The position numbers and the translations under genes are program-made. This document shows, in pieces, positions 23,284-34,600 of a DNA stretch of 64,000 nucleotides (positions are counted from its first letter, which is position 1; each line of letters opens with the position of its first letter). The DNA comes from Pohlia nutans (Eukaryota; Streptophyta; Bryopsida; Bryales; Mniaceae). Below the pieces are notes generated by a model. The model was given only the letters and a program-made list of their open reading frames with translations, ran no database searches and was not told where the DNA came from. The stretch is taken from assembly GCA_022496805.1 (NCBI GenBank), contig CM040102.1, positions 20,677,955 through 20,741,954 on the forward strand, read 5' to 3'.

Positions 23284-24465
23284 ATGGCTTTATGTTGCAA
23301 AGATGAAGAAATTGCTCTTATGTATGGTTATCGATTGACCAAGAGAGAGCTTCATGGGATCGATAGGGGTCATTGGTATATTAAACCAAGGTCCATTCAT
23401 TGGTGGGGCCAATTTTTAAATGTTGTTATGAATGATGATCTAGTGCGTTTTCAAGGCATGTTTAGAGTATCCCCTTCAACTTTCAACTACATATGTGAAT
23501 TAGTGAGGGTTGATCTAGAAAGAAATCCCCCACAACCTTTACTGAGTGTTTCAAATAGAAAACTTGAGGTAACTAGACAAGTAGCTATTGCACTTTGTAG
23601 GTTGGCTACAGGGGATGATATGACAACAATTGGAGAATTGTTTGGAGTTTCTAATTCAACTGTAAGAAGAGTAATGAGAAGATTTATAAAATCTTTATTA
23701 TCCAGAGGACGACTTCATTTGCAACGGCCTAATGCGGACCAACTTGCAATTATAAAAGCTAGATTTGAGTCAAAATGGGGTATACCTCAAATATGTGGAG
23801 CAATAGATTGCACCAACATAGAAGTTGAATTACCTAGAAATGAGCGCTCCACTGATTTTTTTGACAAGGATAAAAACTATAGTTTTACCATGCAAGTTGT
23901 GGTAGACTCCAATATTAGATTTTTGGATATATTTGCCGGATTTCCAGGTGTAGTGCACGATGCTCGAGTATTTGCAAATTCTGGTTTCAAAAGAGAAGTT
24001 GACGAAGGTCAAAGGTTAAATGGTCCAAGTCGCATCATTCAAGGTGTTTCAATCCCTGAGCTCATTATTGGCGATGCTGGATATACCCAAAGTGTATGGA
24101 TGTTGAGACCATTGCCAGGACACAGACTTGCTCCAATGTATGATCAATATAATTTCAAACATAGTAGCACAAGAATGGCAGTAGAAAGATCATTTGGAAT
24201 ACTAAAAGGTGTTTGGAGGATTTTACAACGTATCATTTATAGTCCGGATGTGACTATGGTATCAAAGATGATGTACGCATGTTGCATGCTACACAACATA
24301 ATGCTGGATAGAACGGATATCATTGATGAAGACCTTCCTCTCATTGGACATCATGACGAGGGATATCCTCGACAAAGAATACGTAGAGCATTAATAGTAA
24401 ACGAGGCATTATTGATACAAAATGCCATAGTTGAGCATTTGTTCCTTTTAGAGAATCGTCAGTAA
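23284..24465 (+). CDS. PIF/Harbinger (HARBI1-like) DDE transposase
   Basis: This 393-aa uninterrupted frame encodes the nuclease of the element. An N-terminal helical region with a helix-turn-helix (around residues 95-140: VAIALCRLATGDDMTTIGEL, then FGVSNSTVRRVMRRF) is followed by the DDE_Tnp_4 catalytic domain. The catalytic residues are visible: Asp in GAIDCTNI (about 180), Asp in LIIGDAGYTQ (about 263) and Glu in MAVERSFGILKGVWRIL (about 301). The conserved VVHDARVF motif and the CCMLHNI helix are also present. Family members are usually 350-450 aa, so the frame looks complete. PIF transposases normally need a Myb/SANT-like partner for nuclear import and DNA binding. The partner here is broken, so activity would depend on another copy. 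Confidence 0.95.
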   Translation: MALCCKDEEIALMYGYRLTKRELHGIDRGHWYIKPRSIHWWGQFLNVVMNDDLVRFQGMFRVSPSTFNYICELVRVDLERNPPQPLLSVSNRKLEVTRQVAIALCRLATGDDMTTIGELFGVSNSTVRRVMRRFIKSLLSRGRLHLQRPNADQLAIIKARFESKWGIPQICGAIDCTNIEVELPRNERSTDFFDKDKNYSFTMQVVVDSNIRFLDIFAGFPGVVHDARVFANSGFKREVDEGQRLNGPSRIIQGVSIPELIIGDAGYTQSVWMLRPLPGHRLAPMYDQYNFKHSSTRMAVERSFGILKGVWRILQRIIYSPDVTMVSKMMYACCMLHNIMLDRTDIIDEDLPLIGHHDEGYPRQRIRRALIVNEALLIQNAIVEHLFLLENRQ

Positions 24466-24637
24466 TGTTTTTCCCTTTGTAGTTGCAGTATAGTGATTAC
24501 TTATGAATGTAATCATTCCAATTGTACAATACTATTATTATTAAATATTATTGGATTTATCAAAAATAATTTGATAAATCGAATGTTTGAAATAGGATAT
24601 ATAATGTCATTGTACTAGTTGTATTAATTTGATTATA

Positions 24638-24675
24638 TTTGAGAAGTAGGATAGATCATTCTCCTACTTCTCAAA
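24638..24675. terminator. Perfect 14-bp hairpin between the two convergent PIF genes
   Basis: TTTGAGAAGTAGGA (24638-24651) pairs exactly with TCCTACTTCTCAAA (24662-24675) across a 10-nt loop, 170 bp after the transposase stop. It could act in 3'-end formation between convergent genes. That role is inference. Confidence 0.4.
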
Positions 24676-24999
24676 TTTTATATACAAGTAAGGCTCATTC
24701 TGTACATTTTGAAAGTGAACAGTGACAAGTTTTTGTAGTCAAACATTATCAAAATAGGAATGACAATACACAGCTGTAAATTTTGGGAGTGTTTTATTTT
24801 TCTCACACATTGTCACTTCAAACGTACATATCTTCTAATCTATATGGTCAAAGATTGTGAAAAAAATTCTGCACATTCCTTTGGTATTAACAAAGAACAA
24901 CTATAATATAAAATTATCTATAGCTCTAATACATATAATAATAACACATATAATATATAATAACCTATAGTTATTGCTATATTATCTATAATACCACAC

Positions 25000-27486
25000 T
25001 TATCTATTATTATTCAAAGATGCTCCAACCAATGCCATAGCATTCCCAATAGCTTGTAATGCACCAATATACTCTGCTGCAGCAGCTTTGTTTGATTCTA
25101 GCTTTTCCTTCTCAAGTTGCAATGCTGCACGTTGTATTTCCATTTGCTCATCATGCTTTCTCCTCTCTAATTCTAAAAGCTCTTTGTGTCGTGTATCAGC
25201 TCTGTCTTCGCCTTCTGTCATAGCCAAAACAACTTTCTCACGATTTCGTTCCATAATTGTGGCAAGGGCATTAGTGACATTGGGGGTATACTTCCTACAT
25301 TAGAGAAAATTTGGGGTCTTTTGTGGCCGGTACTTTTGGCTTGGAAATGAATTAATTGTTTCCAAAAATGGCCTATATTGCACATTTATGGTACCTACAG
25401 CAAGTTGCAATCAGTTCCGCAAGCCAATCAGAACCCGAAGCCATAGCCGAGTTGGCACTGTGATGGGCCGATGTGGCAACGTACAGGCCGAGGTGGCAAC
25501 GACCGTGCGTGTCCAATATGTACTTGTGTTGGTAACTGTAATGAGCACCTGCTTAAAATAGAATATCGAGCCAAATATTTTATGCAACCCTCTAAGTACC
25601 AAAACACATAAAATACCACAAGTAAACTTGGTTTAACTTGCTGTAAACTAGAAACCAGTGTTTGACATGATGGTACTTGTGTGTTTGACATGATGTACAC
25701 ACAATTATATATTGTTTGACATGATGTACACACAATTATATATTGTTTCTAACTCACATCGGGAGGACATGGGACAATGGTACAGAAATTTAACCCCTAA
25801 AAGCCCGAGGGGTATTGGACAAAACATAGATGTGTTATAATATGTGCCTTCCATATGTTTGATGAAGGTTGGTTCAATAGACAAAATGTAGAGTATCATC
25901 TTTACAAATTATCCGTACGGTCAAACTTCCTAAATAATCTTTAGATCATTTTTTAATGAATTTAAAAGCATTAACCTTCGAATTTTTTTATAAATTATAA
26001 TTTTCAATTTTAGAGTTCAAAATTTAGTACCATTGGTTAAAGTTGGGCTATCTATCGTAAACTTCAAAAAAGCAAGAGAAACGATGGAGGAATCATCATT
26101 ACTTTCCCCAAATAGCAAATTTTGTAACACTAAGACAATGTTGAGGTGATCTACTTTGAAAAATTCTCCCGGGTGGAGTTTAACTCGGATTGCCATAATT
26201 CAAATTGGGTTGGAAAGTAGACTTGATGTAGTATTTTAAAATATTTTTTATTTTTTCAAAAAAATATTTTTTTGTTCCGGGCAGCCCGTTTTTTCCGGGC
26301 AGCGACCAGAAAATGGTCGCTCGGGAGCTTAGGGGTTAATATTGTTTCCAACAGTACCACGACCGATGGTACGCAACATATTATATTGTTTTCCACAATG
26401 TGCTCTCATTGGTGGGAGCAGTTGAATATCCAATGTCACCACCTTATAGGCCAGGTTGGAGGCTCTATTTTTTATTTATTTTCGACGGTAATTCAAAATG
26501 CAAGTTGGGCACCTAGAGACCCCATATTTTCTCTAATGCGTTTACCGGTACTCATGGACCTTTCTTCCGTACGTGAATCTCATGCTTCATCACCTATCAA
26601 TGATTATCATATGTCAATACTTGATAAATGCCATCAAATGGAAATAAAAAATAGAACTCTGACTAGTGAAGAACATTGCATGTGTTAGTTAGAAAATAAA
26701 CGAATTTGAACAAGTCCAAATAGTACATACTTAGAGTTTAAGAAGTAAAATTGGAACTATTTTAGAACATGTTCTTAGAGTCATTTCTTTTAGTTATTTT
26801 ATCCTAATTCCATGATTTATTTCAAATATCTCTAACATGAGACGAGCGGAAAGAAATTGACGATGTATTATAGAAAAGAGGAAATGGTTTAATTTTTTTC
26901 CCTAATAGAAAAATGGAACTTACTTGTATTATTACCCCCAAAGCTAGTGGTGTCGATAACCTCAGTGGGGTCCACCGCTCTAGATGATGCCGGTAACCAT
27001 GAAACCAAAAAGTTGTAAATCTCAATGAGAACAACCGCCTTGGTCTTCGAATGTTTTTTTTTCTCCCGAGTCCATCTCCCAATAAGACTTTTTGCCACTT
27101 GGAATGTTATTCTCATAGTCCCACACCTTTTGAAAATCCGATCGGACAGCCTCCCATTTATCTTGGCATTGTTGTGGGCTTCTACTAACACGTTTCGCCA
27201 AACACTTCTCTGCAATCATTTTCCAACGAACAGATTGGGTCTAGTGGGCTATCCTTGGTCCACATCCAGGTTGATGAGCCATCCAATCAATTCGATGAGC
27301 GTCGAACATAATCAAAGCGTCATGTAAAGACCATGGGCCTTTCTTGTAAACAATGGGTGTAGTCGGTTCAGCTTGCTCTCCGTAGGTCTCGCTCTCCATT
27401 TCTTCTTCATTTTGCGAAAAATTGTCTTCATCGGACTCTGGTAAAGAATTTAAATCCGCCATAGCTAGGGAGTTGAAATTGGCCAT
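25000..27486 (-). pseudogene. Myb/SANT-like accessory protein of the PIF element, disrupted
   Basis: The minus frame starts at 27486 (MANFNSLAMADLNSL) and encodes an acidic N-terminus. A trihelix/SANT-like region follows (GPWSLHDALIMFDAH, then RWKMIAEKCLAKRVSRSPQQ, CQDKWEAVRSDFQKVWDYE and SGKKSYWEMDS). Near the end (25254-25000) lies a Glu/Lys-rich coiled coil (ELERRKHDEQMEIQRAALQL). This is the second protein of PIF elements, which assists transposase binding and nuclear entry. Two lesions are seen in the first part: an in-frame TAG at 27243-27241 and a frame change at a nine-base homopolymer around 27054-27062. The nested MITE at 25794-26335 adds further sequence. I could not resolve exon borders in the middle. 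Confidence 0.7.
25794..26335. mobile_element. TTAA-flanked piggyBac-like MITE (copy H), nested in the PIF element
   Basis: The element starts CCCCTAAAAGCCCGAG and ends CGGGAGCTTAGGGG, flanked by TTAA at 25790-25793 and 26336-26339. An 8-bp hairpin (AGCGACCA 26301-26308, TGGTCGCT 26314-26321) lies just inside the right end. It is non-coding and postdates the PIF element. Confidence 0.7.
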
Positions 27487-29764
27487 GCCAAAAACTGAAA
27501 ATACATATGCACTATGTTAGTCTGCATTTTTTGAATGCAATCTTAGCCATTATTCATTAGACATGCATTTTACATTCTACAAATAGAACAAGCCAAAAAA
27601 ATGATGAAAAGTCGAACAATACTTTTTCCAAATTGTGTATTTCATAACATTAGACAATGTAGAGGTCTTTGTTTATTAAAAACTCTCCTAGTTGGACTCT
27701 AACTTGGATTGGCATCATTATATTGGGTTGGAAAGTAGACTTGATTTCCTATGAGAAAATATTAAACATTAGATTTTAGGTAAACATAAATTAAAAAATG
27801 AATATGGGACAACGCCCTAAAAAATATCTTTTACCAGAAAGTAGTCACTCAGAGCAATAGCGTCTAAACCTTATAGGACATAGCTTTCCTAAATTCTACA
27901 TGTAAAATATTATATTCAACTCCAATTTAAGCATGATTATCTATTTAATTTACTTTGGTCTTATTCTAAAGAAGTAAAGATGCGTTAAATATATTTGGAT
28001 TGGCATTTAAAACCCCCATTTGGTTCAACGAAGTAGAAACAATTAGCAAAGTTCTCCCCCATATAAAGTAAGTCATTGGGGCTTAGTATGTGCTTTTAGA
28101 GTTAACATAAAATATCCATAGAGTATGAAACGTAAAAATCCTTGCATAAGTGGTATGCAAAAAATAATCCATGTAAAAAACACCCAATGACCTTCATTCC
28201 ATAGAGTATGAAACTCAAAAATTCTTGCACAAGTAGTATATAAATAATAATCCCTGCAAAACACACCCAATAACCTTCATCCCTTACAATAGGAAATATA
28301 AATATGCTTGCACAGGTAGATTATAAATAATAAACCCAGCAAAACAAAACAAAAGAACATAACTCGCTAGAGTTGATCACACAACAACTCTTGTTAGGAG
28401 AAACACAAATTTGGTTGCTTGATGTGAGCACCAAAAAGAAAATGAGTAGTTAAGGAAAATGAGACCCCTTTTATCCCACTTGTCTTGCAACCCAAGGTGC
28501 TGGATTAATGGTTACGCATTTTACAATGAGCACATGTGAAACATAAAAAAAAAAGTCAATATAAACACTGCCTTCATGGCAACTCCTCAAGAATTGGCTG
28601 TGAATCCACACTTGAAGGCGGGTGTGGTTGGAGGGTTGAGCCAAGCCACTTTCAATGCGAGTGGACTAGTGGAGTCTCTCTTGGAGAATGGACCGGGCTC
28701 ATTAAACCTTCATAGGGATCAAGTCTCCAGCGTTGGCACCGCACTGGAGACCGAGCACGGGCTGCTCATGGGACGCTCCCTTACATTACTCTCAGGTGAA
28801 TGAGTGATGATGAGGAATGTTTGTGAATGGCAGTGATGATCGGAAATGAGGGGCTGGCGGACTTGGGATGAAGGCAAGACAAGTAAGGCGTCCAGACTAC
28901 ATTTACCCAGTCAAACCTCAACAATTTCTCACAAATTAAAATAAAAATATTTTTATGGTATTTTCTCATATAATTTATAAATTTTCTTGATTTTTTCATA
29001 ATTATTTAAATATAAATAAAATTTTAAGGATTTTTCAAATTTTTTCTCTTGTAATAGTCATAGTAATTACACACATGCTTAAAATAGTATGATTTTTAAA
29101 GAAAAAATGTTAATAATAGTGATGAACAACAAGGTGTAGGTGGCATGCTTCTTGAGTTTACATAAAAATAAATTTGATTGAAAAACTTGTTCTCCAGTGT
29201 ATATTGGAATTTTAGGGTTCTAAGCATTAAAGTGCAGTAAAAAAATATTAACAACTTTGAAGATTAGTAAATTGGGCTAGAAAATATAAGATAACCCTCT
29301 CACTTTTTTAAGTAGAGATCGTTTTCATTTGAAATAAGAACTAGGTGAAAATCAACGTTTGAATGAAACATGACCAAGTCTGGCCATATTGGACTCTTAA
29401 AGCGCTTAAGAGTTAACTATGCACCAAAACTTCCAAAGTATACTAGATGCAAATAGTTGCTATGTGCAAATTATAAATTACCCAGCATTGCTCAACTCTG
29501 GGTCAGCCATCATTATTCACTTGTTTCATGCACATTGATTGCAACTTCATGCAATTTGGGTACAGTAAGGCATGCTATAGTCAGATTTGACAGCCTCATG
29601 TCCACTTCATATTTCAAAAGGTCCATGTCACCCTAGACCAATCTCCATGTGACATGTGGCCCTTTTTTCTACCAATTAATTTGTATCCATGTTGACTATG
29701 ACGTACTTTTGGGCACTAGAATATAGAGTGTCTTTGGATACTGTATTGATTCATTTGCTTGTAA

Positions 29765-29932
29765 ACTTTCTTTCTCTCTTCTTCTTTTTCTTTGCTCTTT
29801 CTTTTTTCTTTCCTTTTTTTCTTCCTTTTGTCCTTTCTTTTTTTTCTTTCTTTTGTTTCTTCTTTTTTGTCCTTTCTTTCCTTCTTTCTTTCTTTTTGAT
29901 TTTTTTCCTTCCTTTCTTTCTTTCTTTCATAA
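29765..29932 (+). repeat. Pyrimidine (CTTT)n low-complexity tract
   Basis: About 170 bp consist almost entirely of T and C in TTTC/TTCC patterns. Phe/Leu open frames across it are not genes. Confidence 0.85.
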
Positions 29933-29959
29933 CCTCGTATTAATAATTAAAATAATGGA

Positions 29960-30972
29960 GTGCGAGGTACATTTGTTATGCAAAGGGAACGATGTCATGA
30001 AAACCTTCATGGAGTGTCTTTAGATGTTGTTCCTAGAGATTATCTACGTATTCATCACGGAAAAGTAGCAATACAGGATAAGACATCAAAGGAGACCGTA
30101 CTTGTAGTTCAATTTATCCCGTTCAATCAAATGTCACAGTAGCATTACGAAGAATCTCATAAACTTACAACCAGGCTTATGAGCCTTAAAAGCGGTGCTA
30201 GTTTTGTCAAGTGTAACTCGGCACAAAGGGGAGGAGAAATGTACGCCGTTGGATGGAGAGCATGTACGTACGTTGTTTTTTTTGTATTTATTGTTAACTT
30301 CTTTGAATTACTTTATTCTCCTATTTGTTGATTTGTCCATTTTATATTTGAAAAAATGGTATTCTAATTTTAAAATTATTTTCTTACGGAATTCAGGTAT
30401 GGACCTTAGTTTATTTTTTTCTCGCTATGTTTCTGATGGGAAGATGCAACTTGATGCTTCAACCCTTGAGAAATGGAGGTGTGACCAAGGCTTAGTATCA
30501 TGGATTTCTTCCATTTATGGTAAAAAATTTAGTACATTGGCCCTTGTTCTATTTGAGCACACCAAAGCGGAAGTAGCACATGTAGCGGTTCCTAATTTAT
30601 CCCAAACGGAGTTTAATAGTTTGCATCAAGAACAAGATGGATTCTGTAGTAATTTAACGTATACCATTAAAGACTTTTGTAACAAATTTCATCGGGAAAG
30701 GGATTATAATTCGTATACATACGGTATTTGGGCTCCTATTTGTGATAAGAGTGGTGAGTTAGCAACAGAAAAAAGGCTTTAGATGTGAAGGGGGAGAGTT
30801 TCTTATTGGCAGTTATAAAGTCTATATTGACTTTGATGCCTGTGATAGAATTGTAGAAATCCTCTGGCGTGGTAAGACGGACTATCGTAGTACCATTCCA
30901 TCTACTACCACTCCTGGTTATACAAGGATTTGGACATCCGTATATGTCAACGAGGGCTTGGTTAACGGATGA
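29960..30972 (+). pseudogene. Decayed two-exon gene, family not recognised
   Basis: The first exon (about 29960-30263) encodes HENLHGVSLDVVPRDYLRIH, then KVAIQDKTSKETVLVVQFIP and RGGEMYAVGWRA. A donor at 30264 (GTACGT) and an acceptor before 30397 join in phase to MDLSLFFSRYVSDGKMQLDA, WRCDQGLVSWISSIYGKKFS and YNSYTYGIWAPICDKSG. A shift of frame near 30770 leads to FRCEGGEFLIGSYKVYIDFD, then ILWRGKTDYRS and a stop at 30970-30972. The start codon is unclear. An in-frame TAG near 30140 and the frameshift mark it as decayed. The sequence is not low-complexity and the intron phase fits, so it is a real former gene. It has no motif I can name. Confidence 0.45.
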
Positions 30973-31460
30973 AAAAATTGATTATGATGCAAAATGAGGG
31001 TGTAGATATAACCAATAAGGTACGAGGAGTGAAGAAAATTTTGGACTCCAAATTACAAAATGTAAAATAGTTTTCTAAACTCCTAATGGGTCCATTTGGG
31101 AATCTTTTAGTACGTGGGGGGGGGGGGGGAAGGTTCAATTTTGATTCACCAAAGTGCATTTTGCACTTTTGGATGGTTATAACTTCGGGGGCTTGTTTGG
31201 CCTTCATCCTATACATATTTTCAATAAAAATTTGTTGGATTAGATTTTCCTTGCAGTTTAGGTGGATTATGGTATAAATTTCATGTCAATACAAGTTTTT
31301 CACAAGGTTTAGGAATCATTTTAGGTCACGGGTCAATTTTGGACACTTTTTTCTTTTTGGGGTCTAATGGGACACTTTTTGGGCTACTAAATGACATTTC
31401 AAAGTGATTTTTGGATGCATAAAAGATAATTATTAAATTAATTTTATACCAATGCCTTTA

Positions 31461-31555
31461 GGGGTGGTTTACATTGATGACCAAGAGCTGTGACCAAGGA
31501 AAATGAAAAATTCCATGGTCACTCTTTAAGATCATGAGCAGCAACCAAGAGAAAT
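31461..31555 (+). mobile_element. Truncated GGGGTGGTTTACA MITE fragment
   Basis: It begins GGGGTGGTTTACATTGATGA preceded by TTTA, then reads GACCAAGAGCTGTGACCAAG. This matches the left ends of 40833-41253 and 42689-43136. The right end is missing where the copia remnant begins. Confidence 0.5.
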
Positions 31556-33960
31556 GAAAATGCAATTCTTAACGTTCCCGGTCTGTAGACATAGTGACAG
31601 ATGTAACAGGAGAGTCAAAAACAAACTCAAAAAAAAAAGTTCGGTGAGACTGACCAAGTCTGGTTTTGTTGTAGGCTGGCGAAGAAGAATGTCTTCATCA
31701 AATATAACGTCACGGCTGGTAATAAGACGTCCTTTGTCATAACTCCAAAGACGATAAGCCTTACTTGTAGAACTGTAGCCATGAAACATACATTCGTACT
31801 TCTTTCGTAGTATGTACGTATGCAAGGCTTCCAAATATTTGGAAATGAGTAACATTTGGTATCTTGCCTGACCACTTTTCCAACGGTGAGAGACTATGAA
31901 TAATGCGAGAAGAGACACAATTTAACTTGTAAACAAATGTGTTGATAGCTTCCGCCCAGAGATGCAGAGGTACTTGTCGTTGATACAACATGCTGCGAGC
32001 ACACTCAACTATATATGGTTTGATTATTACGTTCCGCCACATTGTTTTGTTCAGGACTATAACGAGTAGTCAAATCACGCTGAACTCCTTTAGAAGCAAG
32101 ATACTCATCAAAGCGGTGGTCAATATATTCCTTCGCATTATCTGTCCAAAGTTTCAGCATAGAATTCCCCGTCGGGTTGCGAGAACACTTGTAAAGTTTT
32201 TTTGAAATGATCAAGAGTCTCATCCCGTGTCTTAAAGAAGAAAACAACTATGTAGCAACAATGGTCATCTTTGAATGTAAAAAAATAACGATGACCTCCA
32301 ACAAAGGTGATCTGCATTGGGCCAGAAATGTCACTGTGAAAAAATTCACCAGCTCGCTACACTCGCTTCCGCTTAGGATTCACTGGAAAAGAATAATTGT
32401 GTTGTTTGCCGTGTGCACAACCATTGCATACACCGAAATCAACTTTTGAGGAAATCTCAAGGCCAAAAGTAAAGCATCCTTGCTCATATACAGAGAAGAC
32501 GATGTAGATGCGATGTTAGCAGAGCTTGGTTCTTTATCAAAAATAATATGAAGGCGATTCAGATTGTTCTCCTTAATACTAGTCATGAATAAACAGCTTT
32601 CTCTATAATTGGACATCATCCTAACTTCATCACAAACATGAAGAATTGCAACCTTGGGGGATGTCATCATCCTAACTTCATCACAAACATGAAGAATAGC
32701 AACCTTTGGGGATGTCAGTTGAGCAATAGAAATTAGATTGCGTCGAAGCTTCGGGACGTATAAAACGTTTTTGAAGCAGAGAACTTGATACACCATTAAC
32801 AGAGGCAGTTACTATGATATTGCCGATGCCACGAACCTATAGTCGATAGTTATCAACAACAATTACACTCCAACACTGATCTGGAGTCTACTCAAATGTT
32901 GAAAACTATTGTCTCTTATTAGCTCTTGAATCAAAGAACCAATCAATATCTCCATATTTTGAAGTTGTTAATGACATAGAGACGCAGAATGCCACACTGG
33001 AATATGAAGAGGTTGAATAATCGACTCCAGAAGAAGAATTTTGGTCCCTGATGCTACTTGAAGTAATATTAGTTTGACTTTTCTTCTTTCAATGATGCGA
33101 TTGGTTCTGTTTCTTGGAAAGGCGATGCAGCAAAAAGAAAGAATCGTCATCAAAAGCATAATCGGAAGTGTTTGGACACTCATTTGAAAAATGACCTTTC
33201 TCGCCACAAGTATTGCAGCGCTTGCGTTTCTTCTCGTTCTCCGTACGCATTGCTTTGGCTTTCTTCTTTTTTGTGGTAAGCGATGGTCGAGATCAACGAA
33301 AATGAATGCCATGACTCTCAGTGAAGAAAGCCTACTCTGCTTCAATTTCTGTTTGGCCCGCTCAGTCCTTTAAGGCTTGTTCTCGTTAAACAAGGCACGA
33401 GTAAAAATCATTTAAAGTCTGCCGATCTAATGGAATGCTATCTCACGCAAAAAGTAGAAAATCATAGCTTGGCAGGAGTCCACATTTGATTTTGCTCAAG
33501 ACTTCTCAATTCGTGATGAGTTGACTGAGATCAAAGAGCTGTCGAGCCAACTTCTGCACATAGCTAATATATGTAGCAATAGAATCATTTGATCCTAGCT
33601 TGCACTTGTAATACTTTTTTTGTCAAGAAATAATGCATTTCTCATAATGTTATTGATGATAAGCGTTCAATTGTGTCTACATTTCAATAGAGGTAGAACA
33701 GTTGATGACTTCCTACTTATGATATTTGTCCATAGCAGAAAGAATAGCAACGGCAACTGCTTATCCTTTTTGTTCCACTTCGTTTTGTCCTCATTCGTTA
33801 TCTGATCAGCCATCATAGAATTACCGGTGATAATCTCAAACAGATCACGAGATTGGAAATAAAAGACATGCATTTTCCACAGCTGATTGAGCTGAAAATT
33901 ACTACCATCATAACGCTCGACACTAGAAGTTTCTCTGATCGTGTCTATGTGCTCCGCCAT
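31540..33960 (-). pseudogene. Ty1-copia remnant: gag, zinc knuckle, protease region and integrase
   Basis: On the minus strand, 33960 starts MAEHIDTIRETSSVERYDGS, a copia gag N-terminus. A CCHC knuckle (CGEKGHFSNEC) lies near 33200. The region 32796-32380 includes LYVPKLRRNLISIAQL, usual just after the protease. Integrase follows with LWTDNAKEYIDHRFDEYLAS, then TTRYSPEQNNVAERNN, carrying the catalytic Asp and Glu. After it come LEKWSGKIPNVTHFQIFGSL and the SYDKGRLITSRDVIFDE motif. Frameshifts and stops separate the pieces, and no reverse transcriptase follows, so it is 3'-truncated. A 51-bp in-frame tandem duplication (TSPKVAILHVCDEVRMM twice) lies at about 32614-32716. No LTR or primer-binding site was found. 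Confidence 0.85.
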
Positions 33961-34181
33961 TGTGATTTAGAAATACTGGACTACTAATGCAAGATTAACA
34001 CAAACTAATGCACAGAGCTCACTCTAAGATATCGTTACTCGATGCTAAACAAACCTCCTATACTCGTGTTATGAGAAGAGTATTATGGGGAACACAGTCG
34101 CTCCACACACAACACACATTTGAAGCATCCACAGTAACAAACAAATTGCACTCTCAGCTCATCTACGACATCTATAAACAA

Positions 34182-34600
34182 GCAATTCCCAATTTATGCA
34201 CTTGGCCCCCGGGCGCAATAAAAAATTTGTTTAAAAAATTCTCTAAAAAATAGCGATTTTTGTCTTTCTACAATCAATTACATTATTAACAAACAATTAT
34301 TTTGTTTATTTTTTATCCTTATCTTTATCTTTTCTTTTATCTTGTTTTCTTTCTTGTCTTCTTCTTGTTTTCCTTTTTGTCTTCCTTTTTGTCTTTTTCT
34401 TTTTCTCTTATTTTCCTTAATTCTTTTCTTTCCATTCTTTTTTCTTTCATGCGGCAGCTGCAGACTTCACACCCGCACCAAAGGTTAATTTTTTTTAATT
34501 TTTTAATTTTTTCAGTTTTCTTCTTGTGTTCAGGGTGGCTAAAACCCTAACGGCGACAAAAGAAGAAAAAGGAAAAAAAAAAAAAAAAAAACTCCACAAA
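34182..34600 (+). repeat. Dispersed repeat starting GCAATTC, copy 3 (diverged)
   Basis: It begins GCAATTCCCAATTTATGCAC and shares the order of landmarks with copies at 3878 and 63739: CTCTAAAAAA, a TTTTTGTC.TTCTACAATC block, AACAAACAATTATT, then TTATCTTT and TTCTTGTCTTCC pyrimidine runs. It ends in A/T homopolymers near 34576-34591. Confidence 0.5.

Larger units (their letters stand above)
22305..28780 (+). mobile_element. PIF/Harbinger transposon with both ends, 6,476 bp
   Basis: The left end reads GGGCCACTCCCCATGAGC and the right end, reverse-complemented, GGGAGCGTCCCATGAGC. They share CCCATGAGCWGCCCGT, and the element is flanked by TTA on both sides (22302-22304 and 28781-28783), the usual PIF/Harbinger target duplication. 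Inside are the two genes typical of autonomous members, transcribed toward each other: a DDE transposase (23284-24465, plus) and a Myb/SANT-like accessory gene (about 27486-25000, minus). The accessory gene is broken and also carries a nested TTAA-flanked MITE (25794-26335). The element is therefore probably not autonomous, although its transposase looks intact. Confidence 0.8.
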
